From NCBI RefSeq assembly GCF_000150275.1, contig NW_002060943.1, positions 6,936,299-7,000,298 on the forward strand: a DNA stretch of 64,000 nucleotides. The letters are read 5' to 3'. Position numbers and translations under genes: made by a program. Of the stretch, positions 1 through 12,673 are shown piece by piece. Numbering within the stretch: the stretch's first letter is position 1; every line of letters begins with the position of its first letter. This stretch comes from Trichoplax adhaerens. Its lineage: Eukaryota > Placozoa > Uniplacotomia > Trichoplacea > Trichoplacidae. Below the pieces are notes generated by a model. That model saw only the letters and a program-made list of their open reading frames with translations. It did not search any database and was not told the DNA's origin.

Positions 1-3000
1 TATTGAATGTCTCATATTATTTCAACATGCAGTATGTCTTGTTTGATTGATTTAATTTTTTAACATTTTTTTATTATTTTAACCGTATCAAATTTGCACT
101 ACCTATAACAGTCATGTTATGCGACTTCATAACATGACTAGCACATTATGTTGCGCTATCAAGATCAATTTGCTTTTTGTATGTACAAGTACATCTTACC
201 TATAGGAATTATATTCTTCTTGAAGGGTTATTCATAGACTGCATATTATCTCAAGAGAATATATTATGTTATTGAAGTTACTTTACACCAATGTATTTAG
301 ACAATTTAAAAACTGTTTGACCAATAACCATTATTATTGTCTATTGGTAGTATTGTGATCAAGAATATTTTAGCACAGGAATATTCTCTAGAATAAGATA
401 TGAGAAAGACCAACAACTTTAAACATTATATGATAAATTGAAACTTGGCATAATGATAAATGTACTAATATATACGGGTATGTCCCCTACTACATTCGTA
501 TCGTATTACTTTATGGTATAATTCTTCTATCACTGTTGGTAATAGATGATAGGTTTATCAGTGAGATAAATTAAAAGTACTCCTTTAAATATTCATCACG
601 ACAATCTCGGTAATATGAAGATCACGGCCTATATAGCATTCTTATGTACTAATGGTAATAACATGTACAGTAATAAGCAGCAACTCGCGTTAAATTCAAA
701 TTTCTGCTTAAGATAAGTTTTAACTTATTGTGTTGTAGTTATCGACATACAAGTATCTCGTATTATTACTTCTACCATATCGATCTAATATACATTATCT
801 TGTAATATGCGTTATACAGTATTCTTGTATAGGACGTTCTAGCGTTAGCAATTTCATCTTATGCGTCCATCTCATTATATCATTAACTGCATACAATAAC
901 TTGCATTGCTGTCCTATAAAATTCATCAAGTAAATTGTCTTTGAGTTATCATACTCTATCCGGTATTATCATCATCTGGTTCACTATTTTTAATCGACAA
1001 ATTCGACGTAAGATGAAGACAAATAACACTTATATTAGATATATCAAAAAATTGCAAACTTCGCGTGGCCAATATTCCAATCACTAGAATTTGCTTACTT
1101 TTATAAATATGAGGTAATATATTTTACGGTATTTTTTAATTTTAGTACATGCTTATAACGATCCACAGAAGTGGATCGTTTTTACAGCATTTAGTATTTA
1201 AATGTCCTAGCACAGACTCATTTCATGATCATATCTTGTTCAATGTCCAGCATCTTTCTATGCCTTGACCTATTGAACTTTTTTCTATTTTCCCCTCATC
1301 TATCCTTCCGTTAGTTGACAAAAGAAGAATAAAACATGGGCCCTCCTATTAACTTTCATTCTATACGGTCTAGATTATTTTGTCAACTCTGGAAAGTACT
1401 AAACCAATATTAGAATTTAATTTAGAGCATTTTTTACTATTTTCATGACTGGATCTCACATATTACTCATTTTAATACTCAAAAAGGTAGCGAATAAATG
1501 ATTATTGCCTATATTTAGTCCTTATTATGATAAAAATGATGAGATGAAAACTATCTACTGTATATTCAGAAACAAACATCAAATAGTAGCATACTCGTAG
1601 AATCACATGCTATCTCCTTGTTTTGTGGCTTGCCTTTATTTATACCGTTGGATTTACTAGTCCTGTTGAAATTTTTAATAAGGCGTTATGGATAATAGCC
1701 GATGATTGTTGCTTTAATTCATAATATTATGATTGTGCTTGGTGACAATCTATCTTACTCAATGGGTTGTAGTCATTTAAAAGAAAAAGAGGAGAAGAGC
1801 TTACAGCATTGGATAACATCTGCGTATCAAAATTTCTTCTAATTATTCTAGTTTCACAGGCGTTGTCTTGTATTGTCTCAAATCATTCCTATTATTCCTA
1901 CCGATAGACCTATAGACTCCTTTCATATGCTTAAGAAATCTCTTGTATGATTAAACAAATTACGTATGTACATATTTCTATTTAAATACTACAATCACCT
2001 ATGTTGCACTGCTAGCATATCGCCTGAGAGATGTTATTGCCATGAGCTGCCTTTTTATTTTCATGGCTTAAGTCGCTTTACCCTTATTTTTCTCTTGCCA
2101 TTTTTCATTTTCTTTTTGTTATTTTGGCCAAATGGAATGTAAAAAAAAGTGCAGTGCCCTTAGGTAAATATAGTATAAGATTGTCATATACGCAATTTTG
2201 CTGATGATCTCTTTTAGCAAAGAAATTCCGACACAATATATACTAACTAGCCTAAGGAATAGATGTCAATCGTCGACTTGGCCGCAAAATATAAAATTTC
2301 CTTCTCCCCTCCCATCTCCTATCCATAAAAGCCCCAAACGATAATGTAATCACTGATTTATAACTGATAAATGAGTATGGATATGGGTAAATGAGATGAA
2401 AAAAAAAAATTGCCACCCATTTCAAGTATTCTTACGTTGTTCAAAACTAGCCATAACTTAGAGTAGATTGGTGGATTTTAACAATAAAATTAGAATTCTC
2501 TCTCTAAAGTATTTTGACATGGTAGTAAGAATTGATGAATAATAATTTAATCCAAATTAATGGCCAGGGATAGACGAAATCACAATATCAATTGCATCTT
2601 CCATTTCAAAGAAATAATTGTATAATATCCTTAATAATATAGGAGGTAATTTGATCGTTAAGAATAATAACTGCAGTTTACAACCGTGGATTACTAAATT
2701 GATCCCATAGTCCATACATTATGATCCGGTACTCATTAATCATCCTTCATCGCCGCTAACAATGCTAAACTATAGTAGTTATTATTTTCTTTATACTATG
2801 TTCATTGCTTATTCTATTTATCTTACTGTTAATTTTGACGCTGGAAAAGATTGATCATAGCACAGTTAAAGCTGAAGTCTAAGAATAGAGGTAAAAATTA
2901 ACAAGTCTTGGCTATTTTGGGATTCTTTTTAGTGGATCATCCTTTTCATCGTTACATTCTTATGTAGACATTATAAAATTGATTATATATTATTGGTATG

Positions 3001-5384
3001 AAGACTAGATAAAAAGATGACAAAGCAGAATCAATTATAAGTACATACTCCATATTACAATAGGAAATGTTGTAATTTAATGGGGATAATCTACAATCTA
3101 AAAGGGGAAAATATTCATCTTGAACGTGATCACTTTATTAGATATGATCATGATCTACAAGTACATGCTATCGGATTTGTTTATAGCTTAAATAGTTAAA
3201 ATTGTCAATCCATTTCAAAGGTAAAACAATCGTTTTTTAGAGGTGATAGTTAGTCCGACTGATACTGTGCATATTTCATCACTGTTACTTCTACCTAATG
3301 ATTACAATTTAGAATCAATCTTAGATAAATTTGCAATCATCGTAAGTATTATTACTAGATAACTCCCATCATAATTATGATATACTCTATAATTAATCAA
3401 GCTATATCTAACGTAATTAGTTATAATTTACGATCAATTCTTACCTATGATCACATTTGCCTGATCAAGCCTAAATTTAAAGTTTTGTTAGACTTTCTTA
3501 CTCTTATCAATAATTAGATGTAATTTATAATCAGTCATTCTAGTTAACTCATATCTGATAACTGCATACTTTACGTTAATTTATCCAACTTGCCCTAGCT
3601 TTTTACCATTGACAGTATAATCAAGTTTTACTAGTTCTGAATTGATTGATGATACGTGATGATTGCCAGATAAGTTCATAATATATTCTATCATAATTAA
3701 TCAGCTTTACTTAAATTTAATAGTGGCAGTTTACGTTCATATAAAGAAAAACCTTTCATTTCATTTTCTTAATGTAATAATTAATACAAGCATATATTTC
3801 ATGTAAGTTTTACGTATATTTCTGTTCTACCGCTTTAACTTGGTCTTAATATGTACTGTAGAATATGTATACAAATAGGTTACTAATACGCGAATATAGA
3901 CATACAATACATACATACGTACATATATATCCGCATAATATATCGATCTACAACATGTATACTTAAAAATTTCCCAAATACAAATTCAGCGTGTTATTAA
4001 CGTAGGCGATAAATATCTATGTATACGAACTAATGGTGAAATAATTAGCTATGCTGTACAGTTTATTGTAGAAGTAATGATTGCCTGATTAATAGACTTA
4101 GAGCGATCATTCATAGCGATAATTAATTTCAAAATTTATATGAATCTGGAATAGGGCAATACATTTGTGTAGATAGTGAATATTGAAGGATACGACAGAG
4201 TGTATTTATGTCAAATTGAAGCGTTAAGGATGAATACTAGGCGATTTATGTCATATGACTGAAGGCAAAGCAATAGGCAATTTTACGTTTACTCTAAGTA
4301 TTTTTTCAAAAATAGCAGTAACATTAGCAATCTCGTGCCTGCTTAATTGTGCATTCTCAAGTATATGAGTTTTCATATGAAAATCGCTTTTTAATGACGC
4401 TTACATACTTCAGTTATGTCATCCAATCGTTGAACACTCTATAAATTAGCTAATGAGGATATAAAAATTTGAAAATACCAATCTAAATAACTAATAGCAG
4501 ATAATTGCCCTGCGTGAAGTATTTAACTCAATATCTTTTTATATATCTTATCTGTAGTTTTTAACAGACACAACATAATTTCATAGTTTTTCATAAATGT
4601 TATTTTTTAACCAATGAAAAGCAAATTAAATTATACACTCGTACATAGATGCTAGTTAAGCCTTTATTTATATGTTATATCAATACGTCCGTACGGAATG
4701 GACTAATTAATTCATTATACTTATGGGACTAGACCAAGATCGTATTAGATTCAGTCCAGTACAATCAACCAATTATCTGTATAATATAATTGACAGGCTA
4801 CATTACTTATTTTTAACTTCTAAGCCAAAGCATTTAACGAATTCATTTTCAAGTCATTGATCGATTACTACTGAACTACAGTATGCAGTATATTCGTACG
4901 ATACAATATTGATAAGATCTTGCTTCAGATTAATGATATTCTTAGTAGAAGAAATAGAAATGTAATACATAATTAACTGTACTTTTACGTCATATATGCA
5001 ATCTACTGTCCACTTTATTGAGTTAACTATCAAAGTGGACATATCACACGATGTAGCACTTATTCTTTTAATTATAAATAAAGAAATAATATTATAAAAT
5101 CATAAATGAATATTTAAAATGATGCAAATTTTCTCTTTTGTGGTAGTCCATTTTTTATTTTTAATCATCTCTTATCTTTTCTGTAGTAGTAATTAATATT
5201 TAATCTTTAATACGTATTCGATTCTTTTCAACTTGCTATTTTATTTCATTGATTTGATGATTGTGTTTGGCTGTCTATTTTAAGTATTATTATGTTTGAT
5301 ATGGTAGAGAAAGTTATGCTAACACTAACTGGTTATAAGTGCAGATGATCAAAAAGTTGAATCCTCTGTCTTTTTACATTTTAG
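1..5384. other. Noncoding stretch upstream of first DGK exon
   Basis: No open frame here has exon-like borders or family similarity on either strand. The first recognisable DGK exon at 5385 starts in the middle of a PH domain and is preceded by a good acceptor (pyrimidine-rich tract ending TTTTAG). The stretch is therefore best read as a long 5' intron of that gene, unless the missing PH exon is too short to spot. It contains a perfect hairpin at 1157-1180, a CATA/TACA-rich simple stretch near 3897-3935, and otherwise AT-rich sequence without visible repeats. Confidence 0.6.
1157..1180. repeat. Perfect 10-bp stem, 4-nt loop hairpin
   Basis: The left arm AACGATCCAC (1157-1166) is the exact reverse complement of GTGGATCGTT (1171-1180), around an AGAA loop. 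The stem is half G+C in very AT-rich surroundings. It does not match the metazoan histone 3' stem-loop. The role is unknown. Confidence 0.75.
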
Positions 5385-8300
5385 TCTTCATGTCATGACG
5401 AAATCGACATTACTGATTCTAGCGTTGCTGAAAGGAGTACTAAAAACTCCAATCACAGCTTCACGGTAAGCCAATGTTGATTCTCTATCTTATTTATTTT
5501 ACTTTAATGGATTTAATATCTGATAAGGAAAAATTGATAAATGTAGAAAAATCATTCTATATTATGTTGCGATCATTTTTAATTATGTTTTCATCTATTT
5601 AGTGAATACTATACAATCATCTCATTCCGTGTTAATATCTGGTACACGTAAAATATAATTATACTCTTCCCGCTCTTTTATTTAGTTAATACATGTTAGC
5701 AAGTACCATTTCTACATAATGAGCCCTAAATAATCTAGTAATAACGCATTTTCGAAATTTAAGTTGCTAAGCAATTACCTTTAATGATATTGAATTATTC
5801 AATGAGTTTTTATATTGATAAAAACTTTTCCTCACAATATATATATAATCTGTAAGATAATAAAAAGTGCCCTTATAATAGCGTATTTGAGTTGGAAGAC
5901 TGTGGGGATCACTTACTCAAGTGTTATTGATGAAATAAGTATATCTTATCATATCGAATTAAAATTTGTATAAGTAACTTATTAATCTATATTATATGAA
6001 TACATTTTACTCAAGACAATTGCTTTAAATAAATTAGATAACAACACCCTTCAGAAAATTAGTTATAAGTGCTGAAAGCCGCAAAGAAATGGAAGACTGG
6101 ATAAATGTTATCAGAGCTGCTAAGAAAGAACCTCGAGAAGCGGTAGGAAGTATTCAGATAACTGTAAAACTAGAGAATGGGCAATGACTCCTGATCAATT
6201 TATCCGATATTAATAAATTGATATTCATTCTAGAAGCATTTTTTTTTCTGTTATTAACCAAGTACTACTACTACTACACGTTATTCTTCAGGTGTATGAT
6301 CCAATTAATATAACCAATGGCCAACATAAATGGCATGCATGCTCTCATAATCGACCAACTTTCTGTAATGTATGCCGTGAATCGTTTTCCGGTGTCAAAT
6401 CCCATGGTCTTTCTTGTGAAGGTGCATTTACTATCGCTATTACAGCATAACTTTCAAAAAATTGACTGTTTTGAATATTCTGTATCCTCAGTCTGCAAAT
6501 ATAAAGCTCACAAAAGATGTGCAGCCCGAGCCCCAAATAATTGTAAATGGACTACGAGTGCATCGATTGACAAAGAATGTCTTATCAGTAATGATAAGGT
6601 TGTAATAATATCTGTATATTACTAAAAGTAAATTTGAGGCATATTTGTATGTCATAGAATAACTCTGATGTTCTATCTTGCCTATAATTGCTATGTAGTA
6701 CGCGGTACCTCATCAATGGAATGAAGGAAATCTAGCTAGTGGTTCTAAATGCGGACTCTGCGAGAGGTCTTGCGGTAGTACGAAGAGATTGCAAGACTTT
6801 AGATGTTTATGGTGTGGAGTTTCTGTAAGTTTCATAATGATTGCTTATTTTTTTATACCTTTTACAGTATTTGAGAAAACATACACTCTAGTTAAATACT
6901 ATAAATATTAAATAACAATAGGTTCATAAGGATTGTAAGCCATTGTATCCAGCTAAATGCAGCTTAGGCCCTCACCGAGTATCAACCATACCACCAATTG
7001 CTATCAATGTTACAACTGCATTTCGCAGTGTGGTCTGGGAGGTATTACGAATGACACTAAATTCTTATAGTATTTAAAAACTAATAAAATTGGTATCAAA
7101 TAAAAGTACACGATTATTATGCATTAACATCCGATACAAATGTGATTAACACATTTCTTTTAATTATTCGATCTAACTTAAGGCTAAGCAACCACCAAAC
7201 TGTAGTCCATTGCTTGTATTTATTAACTCAAAAAGTGGAGAAAATCAGGTAAATTGTTATAGAAGATAATTAGGGAATTACACAATTTCTTATTGTGTCA
7301 CTCATAGTCGATATAATTCAGTAAAATGACTTTTTCCCATCGGATTAGGGTGTTCGATTCATACGACGTTTTAAACAGCTTTTAAATCCAACGCAAGTTT
7401 ACGATTTGATGGTCGGGGGTCCATCCGTTGGGTAAATAACTAAAAACATACTAATTTTTTTAAAATTACATGACTACTACTTATTAATTGAATATGGAAT
7501 AGCAACTTACTCTTATATAATTGTTATTATTATTAGATTATCACTGTTCCGTAACTTTAATCCTTTCCGCGTGCTTATCTGCGGTGGAGATGGGTCAATT
7601 GGATGGGTACTATCGGAAGTTGATAAAATGAATCTTTCTCATCAAGTTAGTGTGGCCACTGAACCTAATTATTTTACTCAATTTATTTCTAGAGTATACC
7701 TTATATAATAAATTTAATTGTTCCCAACAAAAATATTTTTTATTCTTATCGTGCTATTAAGACATAGTGAATATAGATTATTATGTAGTATTCGTATTTA
7801 TTCCTTTATGCGGTTAAGTATGTCAATTTTTTAACATAGTGTCAGGTCGGAGTTCTACCTCTCGGTACTGGTAATGACCTGGCTAGAGTATTAGGATGGG
7901 GATCAGCATGTGACGATGAGAGCCATGTACCAACAGTTTTAGCACAACTAGAAAAATCCAGTACAAAAATGCTGGATCGGTTAGTTTTCTTTATGAATAG
8001 TTGTTACTGATTTATTCTACTTATCTTAAATCTATCTTATTCTGATTTAGCTGGGGAATAATGACCCGAACAAATGATGAAGAAAATGCTGCAGTAAGTA
8101 TTATTTCATTAGCTTCTATGACGCCTTAATCTCGAGTTAAAATATGTGCATGACAATGCTCTAATATTTCAACTGATAGGACAACTCTAAAATTACTATT
8201 TATGAAAGTTCTGTTGCTAGCCATTTGGCAAAGATGATAGAGTCTACTGATAATACTGAAGTCATAAGATCAACAAGGTTTAATAATTTCGTATGATCAT

Positions 8301-11300
8301 TTAAATTATATGCGTTATCGAGTTGCTAATTATTTAACAAGTTTTACTTGCTGACATTTTTGAATTAACAAAAATAGGGTATTCTGTGAAACTGTAAAAC
8401 AATTGATAGATAAAGTTAAGGCAGCTTTTACGTCAACATCGGATCCAACTGAGCCGGATTCCATCATATACAAGGTTACTACTACTTTATATGATTGAGG
8501 ACTTTCATCGTAAATAATTATTTGTCGCTTTCGATATTAAATATTACATAATAACAGAAAATGCACTAGTCCAACGCTCTCATACAGTTTTTATAATTCC
8601 CTTGTATACATAGTGTTCCGTGTTAAATGAAAAAGTTACATTGCTATTGCGGACTCTATCGGCTGAAACGGAAGCTGCTAGTTCATCGTTCAACGCCAGT
8701 ACCCATGCTGATGATCAAGTAAACAATTAGATATCGTTATTTTGGGAGGAAATACTCTAAAGCCGATATCATTGTCAATGCATTTATAGATAAGCTTGAG
8801 ATATAAGGAAGCTCTCAAATCTCGTGCCAATAGTTTAAAGAAAGCAATTCGACAAATTATCGAACATGCAGAAAAAGGTATAACTCTTCCGTCATATTCT
8901 CGTCACAAAGTTGGCGATAGCTGATTGAGAACATTATCTTTTACACTTCTTAGCGTTAGATGAACAGAATCGTCCAATTATTTCGCAGAATCTTGACTCA
9001 CTAAGGTCGATTAGTTCTATATCTGATGTTCCGTTAGATGTACAACGGGATATGCATTGTACGGAAAGTAAAAATAACCAACAAATGTCTACTAATTATG
9101 AAAGTAGACCAAGAAAAGGTAGTGAGCCGGCGCCAATGTATAAGGTAATTTATTCCGAAAAAACTGTTAATAGAGATTTATAACTTCATATGTGCGTGAG
9201 TTTCTGTAGTAATGCGCTACTAACCAAGCGGATAAATAGTAGAATCGATAAACACTAACCTATAATTATTGTAACAAAAGGATAATAATATGGCGACAAA
9301 ACCCAGTTTTAAACAATCAATGCCGAATTTATCGGCACCAAAAATAGTTTTTCCTAATGATGAAGATAAGGCTAAAATTAATGCACACCTGATTAATCCT
9401 ATATTAGCGAAAGCTACCAGCGAAAAATCACTGTACGTTTTTCTTTCTTATATTTCGCTGTTATTAATGATATCATAATGTAACTATAATGATTTTATAT
9501 TGCAAATTTGAAACTTTAGAAATGGTTATAAGGAGAGATGTATTATGAACAACTACTTTGGTATCGGATTAGATGCTAAAATAAGCCTTGATTTTCATTT
9601 GCGAAGAGAAGAACACCCAGATAAATACAGGTAGTATGTGACGATAGTTGGCATTCACGAGATAAGTACTAAAATTATATCTCGACGCTTCAATTAGAAA
9701 TCGAGCTAGAAATAAGATGTGCTACCTTTTAATGGGAGGACGGGAAATTATTAATAATACGTTTAGAAACCTTTATCGCCGTTTAATTATTGAGGTAAAC
9801 GAAACTCAAAGAAAAATTATGGAAATGTAGATTTGATAAATAGCTAATGTGCTAATATAATATTTGCCTGCTAAGAAAATTATTAATTATGTTATAATAG
9901 TGTGACGGGAAAGAGTTAAAATTACCGAGATTGCAAGGTATTGTCGTACTAAATATCCCAAGGTACAGTATATGATGTACAAAATACGTGCTGTGATTTC
10001 TCTTATCAATTTAACAGAAACAAATATTGATATCTAATTTTCTATATAGCTATATGGGCGGTACTAATTTTTGGGGCAGTACTAGAGAAGAAGCTGTAAG
10101 AATCTTAGTTTCATAACTAAAACCTATGCTTTTGTAATTTGAAATACTCTATTTGATCATGTAGGGTTTCGTTGCACCATCTTATGATGATAAATTATTA
10201 GAAGTAGTGGCTGTTTCTGGTGCTAGCCACTTTGTACGTATTTAAGCTTAATTTAAAAAATTTTTTGATATTGGTACCAGAGGATTATCTTAGGTAGTTA
10301 ACTAACACCTTTTGTTGTTTTTAGGCTCGAACAAAAGTATTTGGTATTCAGCAAGATCGTTTGACGCAATGTCGTTCTCTTAAAATAACAATTCTCGGCA
10401 ATGAGGATATCCCTATCCAAGTAGACGGAGAGGCATGGATGCAGAAGCCTGGAGTTATTCAAATAGTTCATAAAAATCGGATGCCAATGCTCGTTCGAAA
10501 TCAGGTATTTCGTAAAGCCAGTGATTTTAATTGTTGTATCGACTTTGTTAACATATATTTATAACAATTAATTATTGCAGGCCTTTGAAAGTGCATTACG
10601 GTCATGGAATGATAAAACGAAGGCACGCTATATTCCACGATTAACAGCTGAGGAAGAAAATGCATTAGCTGGATTAGAACAGGCTAGTTCGAAGCTAATA
10701 CAGAGGTACTTCTGTACAGTTTTCATTTAGACTTATGCAAAATTTCGTTGATGTAAATTTTTTTGATTTCAAAGTATCGAAATGGTTGCTGAGAGTGAAG
10801 CTTATATAGAAACCGACCTATATCAACTAGCCTCCAATACCGCGTCGGCGTTGGATAAATTATTCCCTAACGGCCGACTTCCAGAAGTAAGATTAATAAC
10901 TAGTGATAATAAATATCTTTATTATATTGCATGATATGTATGTGTTGTGAACATGGAATAGGTAATACGATGTACATCATCTATCTTGTTATAGATTTCC
11001 GACTCAACGTTTGTGTTTGATATGATTGAACTTATTCAAACTAACATAGCCAACAATCGGTGGTTTATGAATATGCAATCTTCTAATCTTTCAACGGTAT
11101 GTCCAGCTATCAAAGTTTTCACTAATGTGGAGATTGATTAAGCACCTAACAAATCATAAATTACTAGCTGTTGATTAACTAATATTCTCTGTTCTGTTGC
11201 AGAAATTATGTTCAGAGCAAGAAAGTAATTTAGCCATTTCCTTAGCTACAGTTGAAAGGGAAACTAAAATTATTACCGAAAGATTTTCTAGGAAAGAAAC

Positions 11301-12252
11301 AGTACGAAAGACTTATTAATAACTTTTCTTACTAGATTGTTGTGTATTTGTATCAATATACCATTGATATATGGTCTATATAAACAATTCTATGTCACAC
11401 ATTTTTGGTAGCGTTGCAATCGATTTATTTTAGTATTAAGTTACGAATGATGATAACACTTGATAGCATCTAATTATGTATCGATTGTTATTGTTTGAAT
11501 TCTAGAAGGTAAAATCTAAGCATTCACAAAAGAAATCTATTAAATCAAGTCAGCAATCATCACAAACTACTAGTTCTAATGGTTTGCTAGCTCCACAAAG
11601 CCATCCGGACCACGCTCCTATTAAGGCCACATCAATAAGAGATTTACAAGGTATACTCTCGCTTTAATGATAACTGTTTTTATTTTGACTGTTTATTTTC
11701 TCTATTATAAATTTCGTTGAAACTGATAATTGGCGTTCGAGTAAATTCTGAATTGCAATCTACGTAATTTTCGATCATGCCATAAAATACTCAATAACTA
11801 GGACTTATAATTTTAGATTACGATATCAATTCATGGGGTACAGATAAAGTTGCCGATTGGGTAGACCAAATTGGTCTGCCGGAGTACACTCAATCATTTC
11901 AAGATCACGACATTTGTGGTCGCGATTTACTAACTCTTGATCGAAATGATTTGACGGTATGCGATAACTCGAATGTCTTATCTGCGTTATGTTATAAGTA
12001 AATTCATGCTTAAGTATGACCGTTGTAGGATTGCAATTATTACTGTTTATTTCGGACGCGATGTAGATATCGCATAAACTAGATATTAATGGAATAATTT
12101 CAATGTTATCAATCGCATAGTTACTCGGTGTCACTAAAGTCGGTCATGTTAAAAGAATCCTACGTGGAATACAAGGACTGCAAGAAAAGATGGGAGAGCA
12201 AACATTTAGCATGGATAATTCAGATCGCAAAATGTCTGCGCACAGTATATAA
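5385..12252 (+). CDS. Type II diacylglycerol kinase (delta/eta/kappa-like), 5' partial
   Basis: The product phosphorylates diacylglycerol to phosphatidic acid, ending DAG signalling at membranes. The 30 exons give 1086 aa: 5385-5465, 6038-6142, 6292-6421, 6492-6598, 6699-6824, 6922-7041, 7183-7248, 7349-7431, 7537-7645, 7840-7979, 8051-8093, 8180-8277, 8378-8474, 8614-8718, 8790-8877, 8954-9144, 9281-9432, 9520-9630, 9698-9794, 9901-9962, 10050-10095, 10165-10233, 10325-10504, 10581-10705, 10775-10886, 10995-11096, 11203-11301, 11506-11650, 11817-11956, 12121-12252. Domain order is the C-terminal half of a PH domain ([22 protein letters not shown]), two C1 zinc fingers ([23 protein letters not shown]), the catalytic domain with glycine-rich [10 protein letters not shown] (exon at 7537) and [16 protein letters not shown], a low-complexity insert, the accessory domain ([19 protein letters not shown]) and a C-terminal SAM domain. 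PH plus a split catalytic domain plus SAM is the type II layout. The PH start and initiator Met are missing. Reading phase is continuous across all joins. Confidence 0.93.
11817..12252 (+). other. C-terminal SAM domain of the DGK
   Basis: The last two exons encode a SAM domain: [20 protein letters not shown] and [12 protein letters not shown], then [19 protein letters not shown] short tail follows, ending HSI before the TAA at 12250-12252. In type II DGKs the SAM domain drives oligomerisation, which is known of the family and not shown here. The intron (11957-12120) splits the SAM fold at its middle. Confidence 0.85.
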
Positions 12253-12636
12253 ATAAGGTTTTGGCAAAATTTATTTAATTGCAAGTTATGCCGGAGATTC
12301 TTAAACAAACGTTCTATAGAGTACGGATACCATTGTGAAACACGTTTTATCCACTTTAATACCATAATCGAATTATTTATCATATTAGCCCGAGTATGCC
12401 AATTCTAGACGACACTATTTAACGTGAAAGTTTACTGATGGAGTAGTCTTATTTTATATTGTACAACATCCAGTTTGAAATATTACAAAATTAAATTAAT
12501 CGTTATATACGTATTAGAAATTTTCGCTATTTTAAATCTGATTCGGCTATCTATTTATTTAGAAGCTTAACGATAATATTAATATGAAGGAAAGAGTCTA
12601 GTTTTGAGATAGAATATATGGTATTTATGTATAAAT

Positions 12637-12673
12637 TTATATATATATATATATACATGTATATGTATATGTA
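12637..12673. repeat. TA / TATG microsatellite
   Basis: A run of TA dinucleotides is followed by ACATGTATATGTATATGTA-type units, about 380 bp past the DGK stop codon. It is ordinary simple sequence. Confidence 0.85.

Noticed and set aside
1157-1180. Histone mRNA 3' stem-loop
   Set aside because: Stem length, loop and sequence do not match the conserved histone element, and no histone gene is nearby.
6317-6625. Plus-strand open frame across the first DGK C1 exons
   Set aside because: It reads partly in the wrong frame and through the intron 6422-6491. The spliced exons give perfect C1-domain sequence instead.
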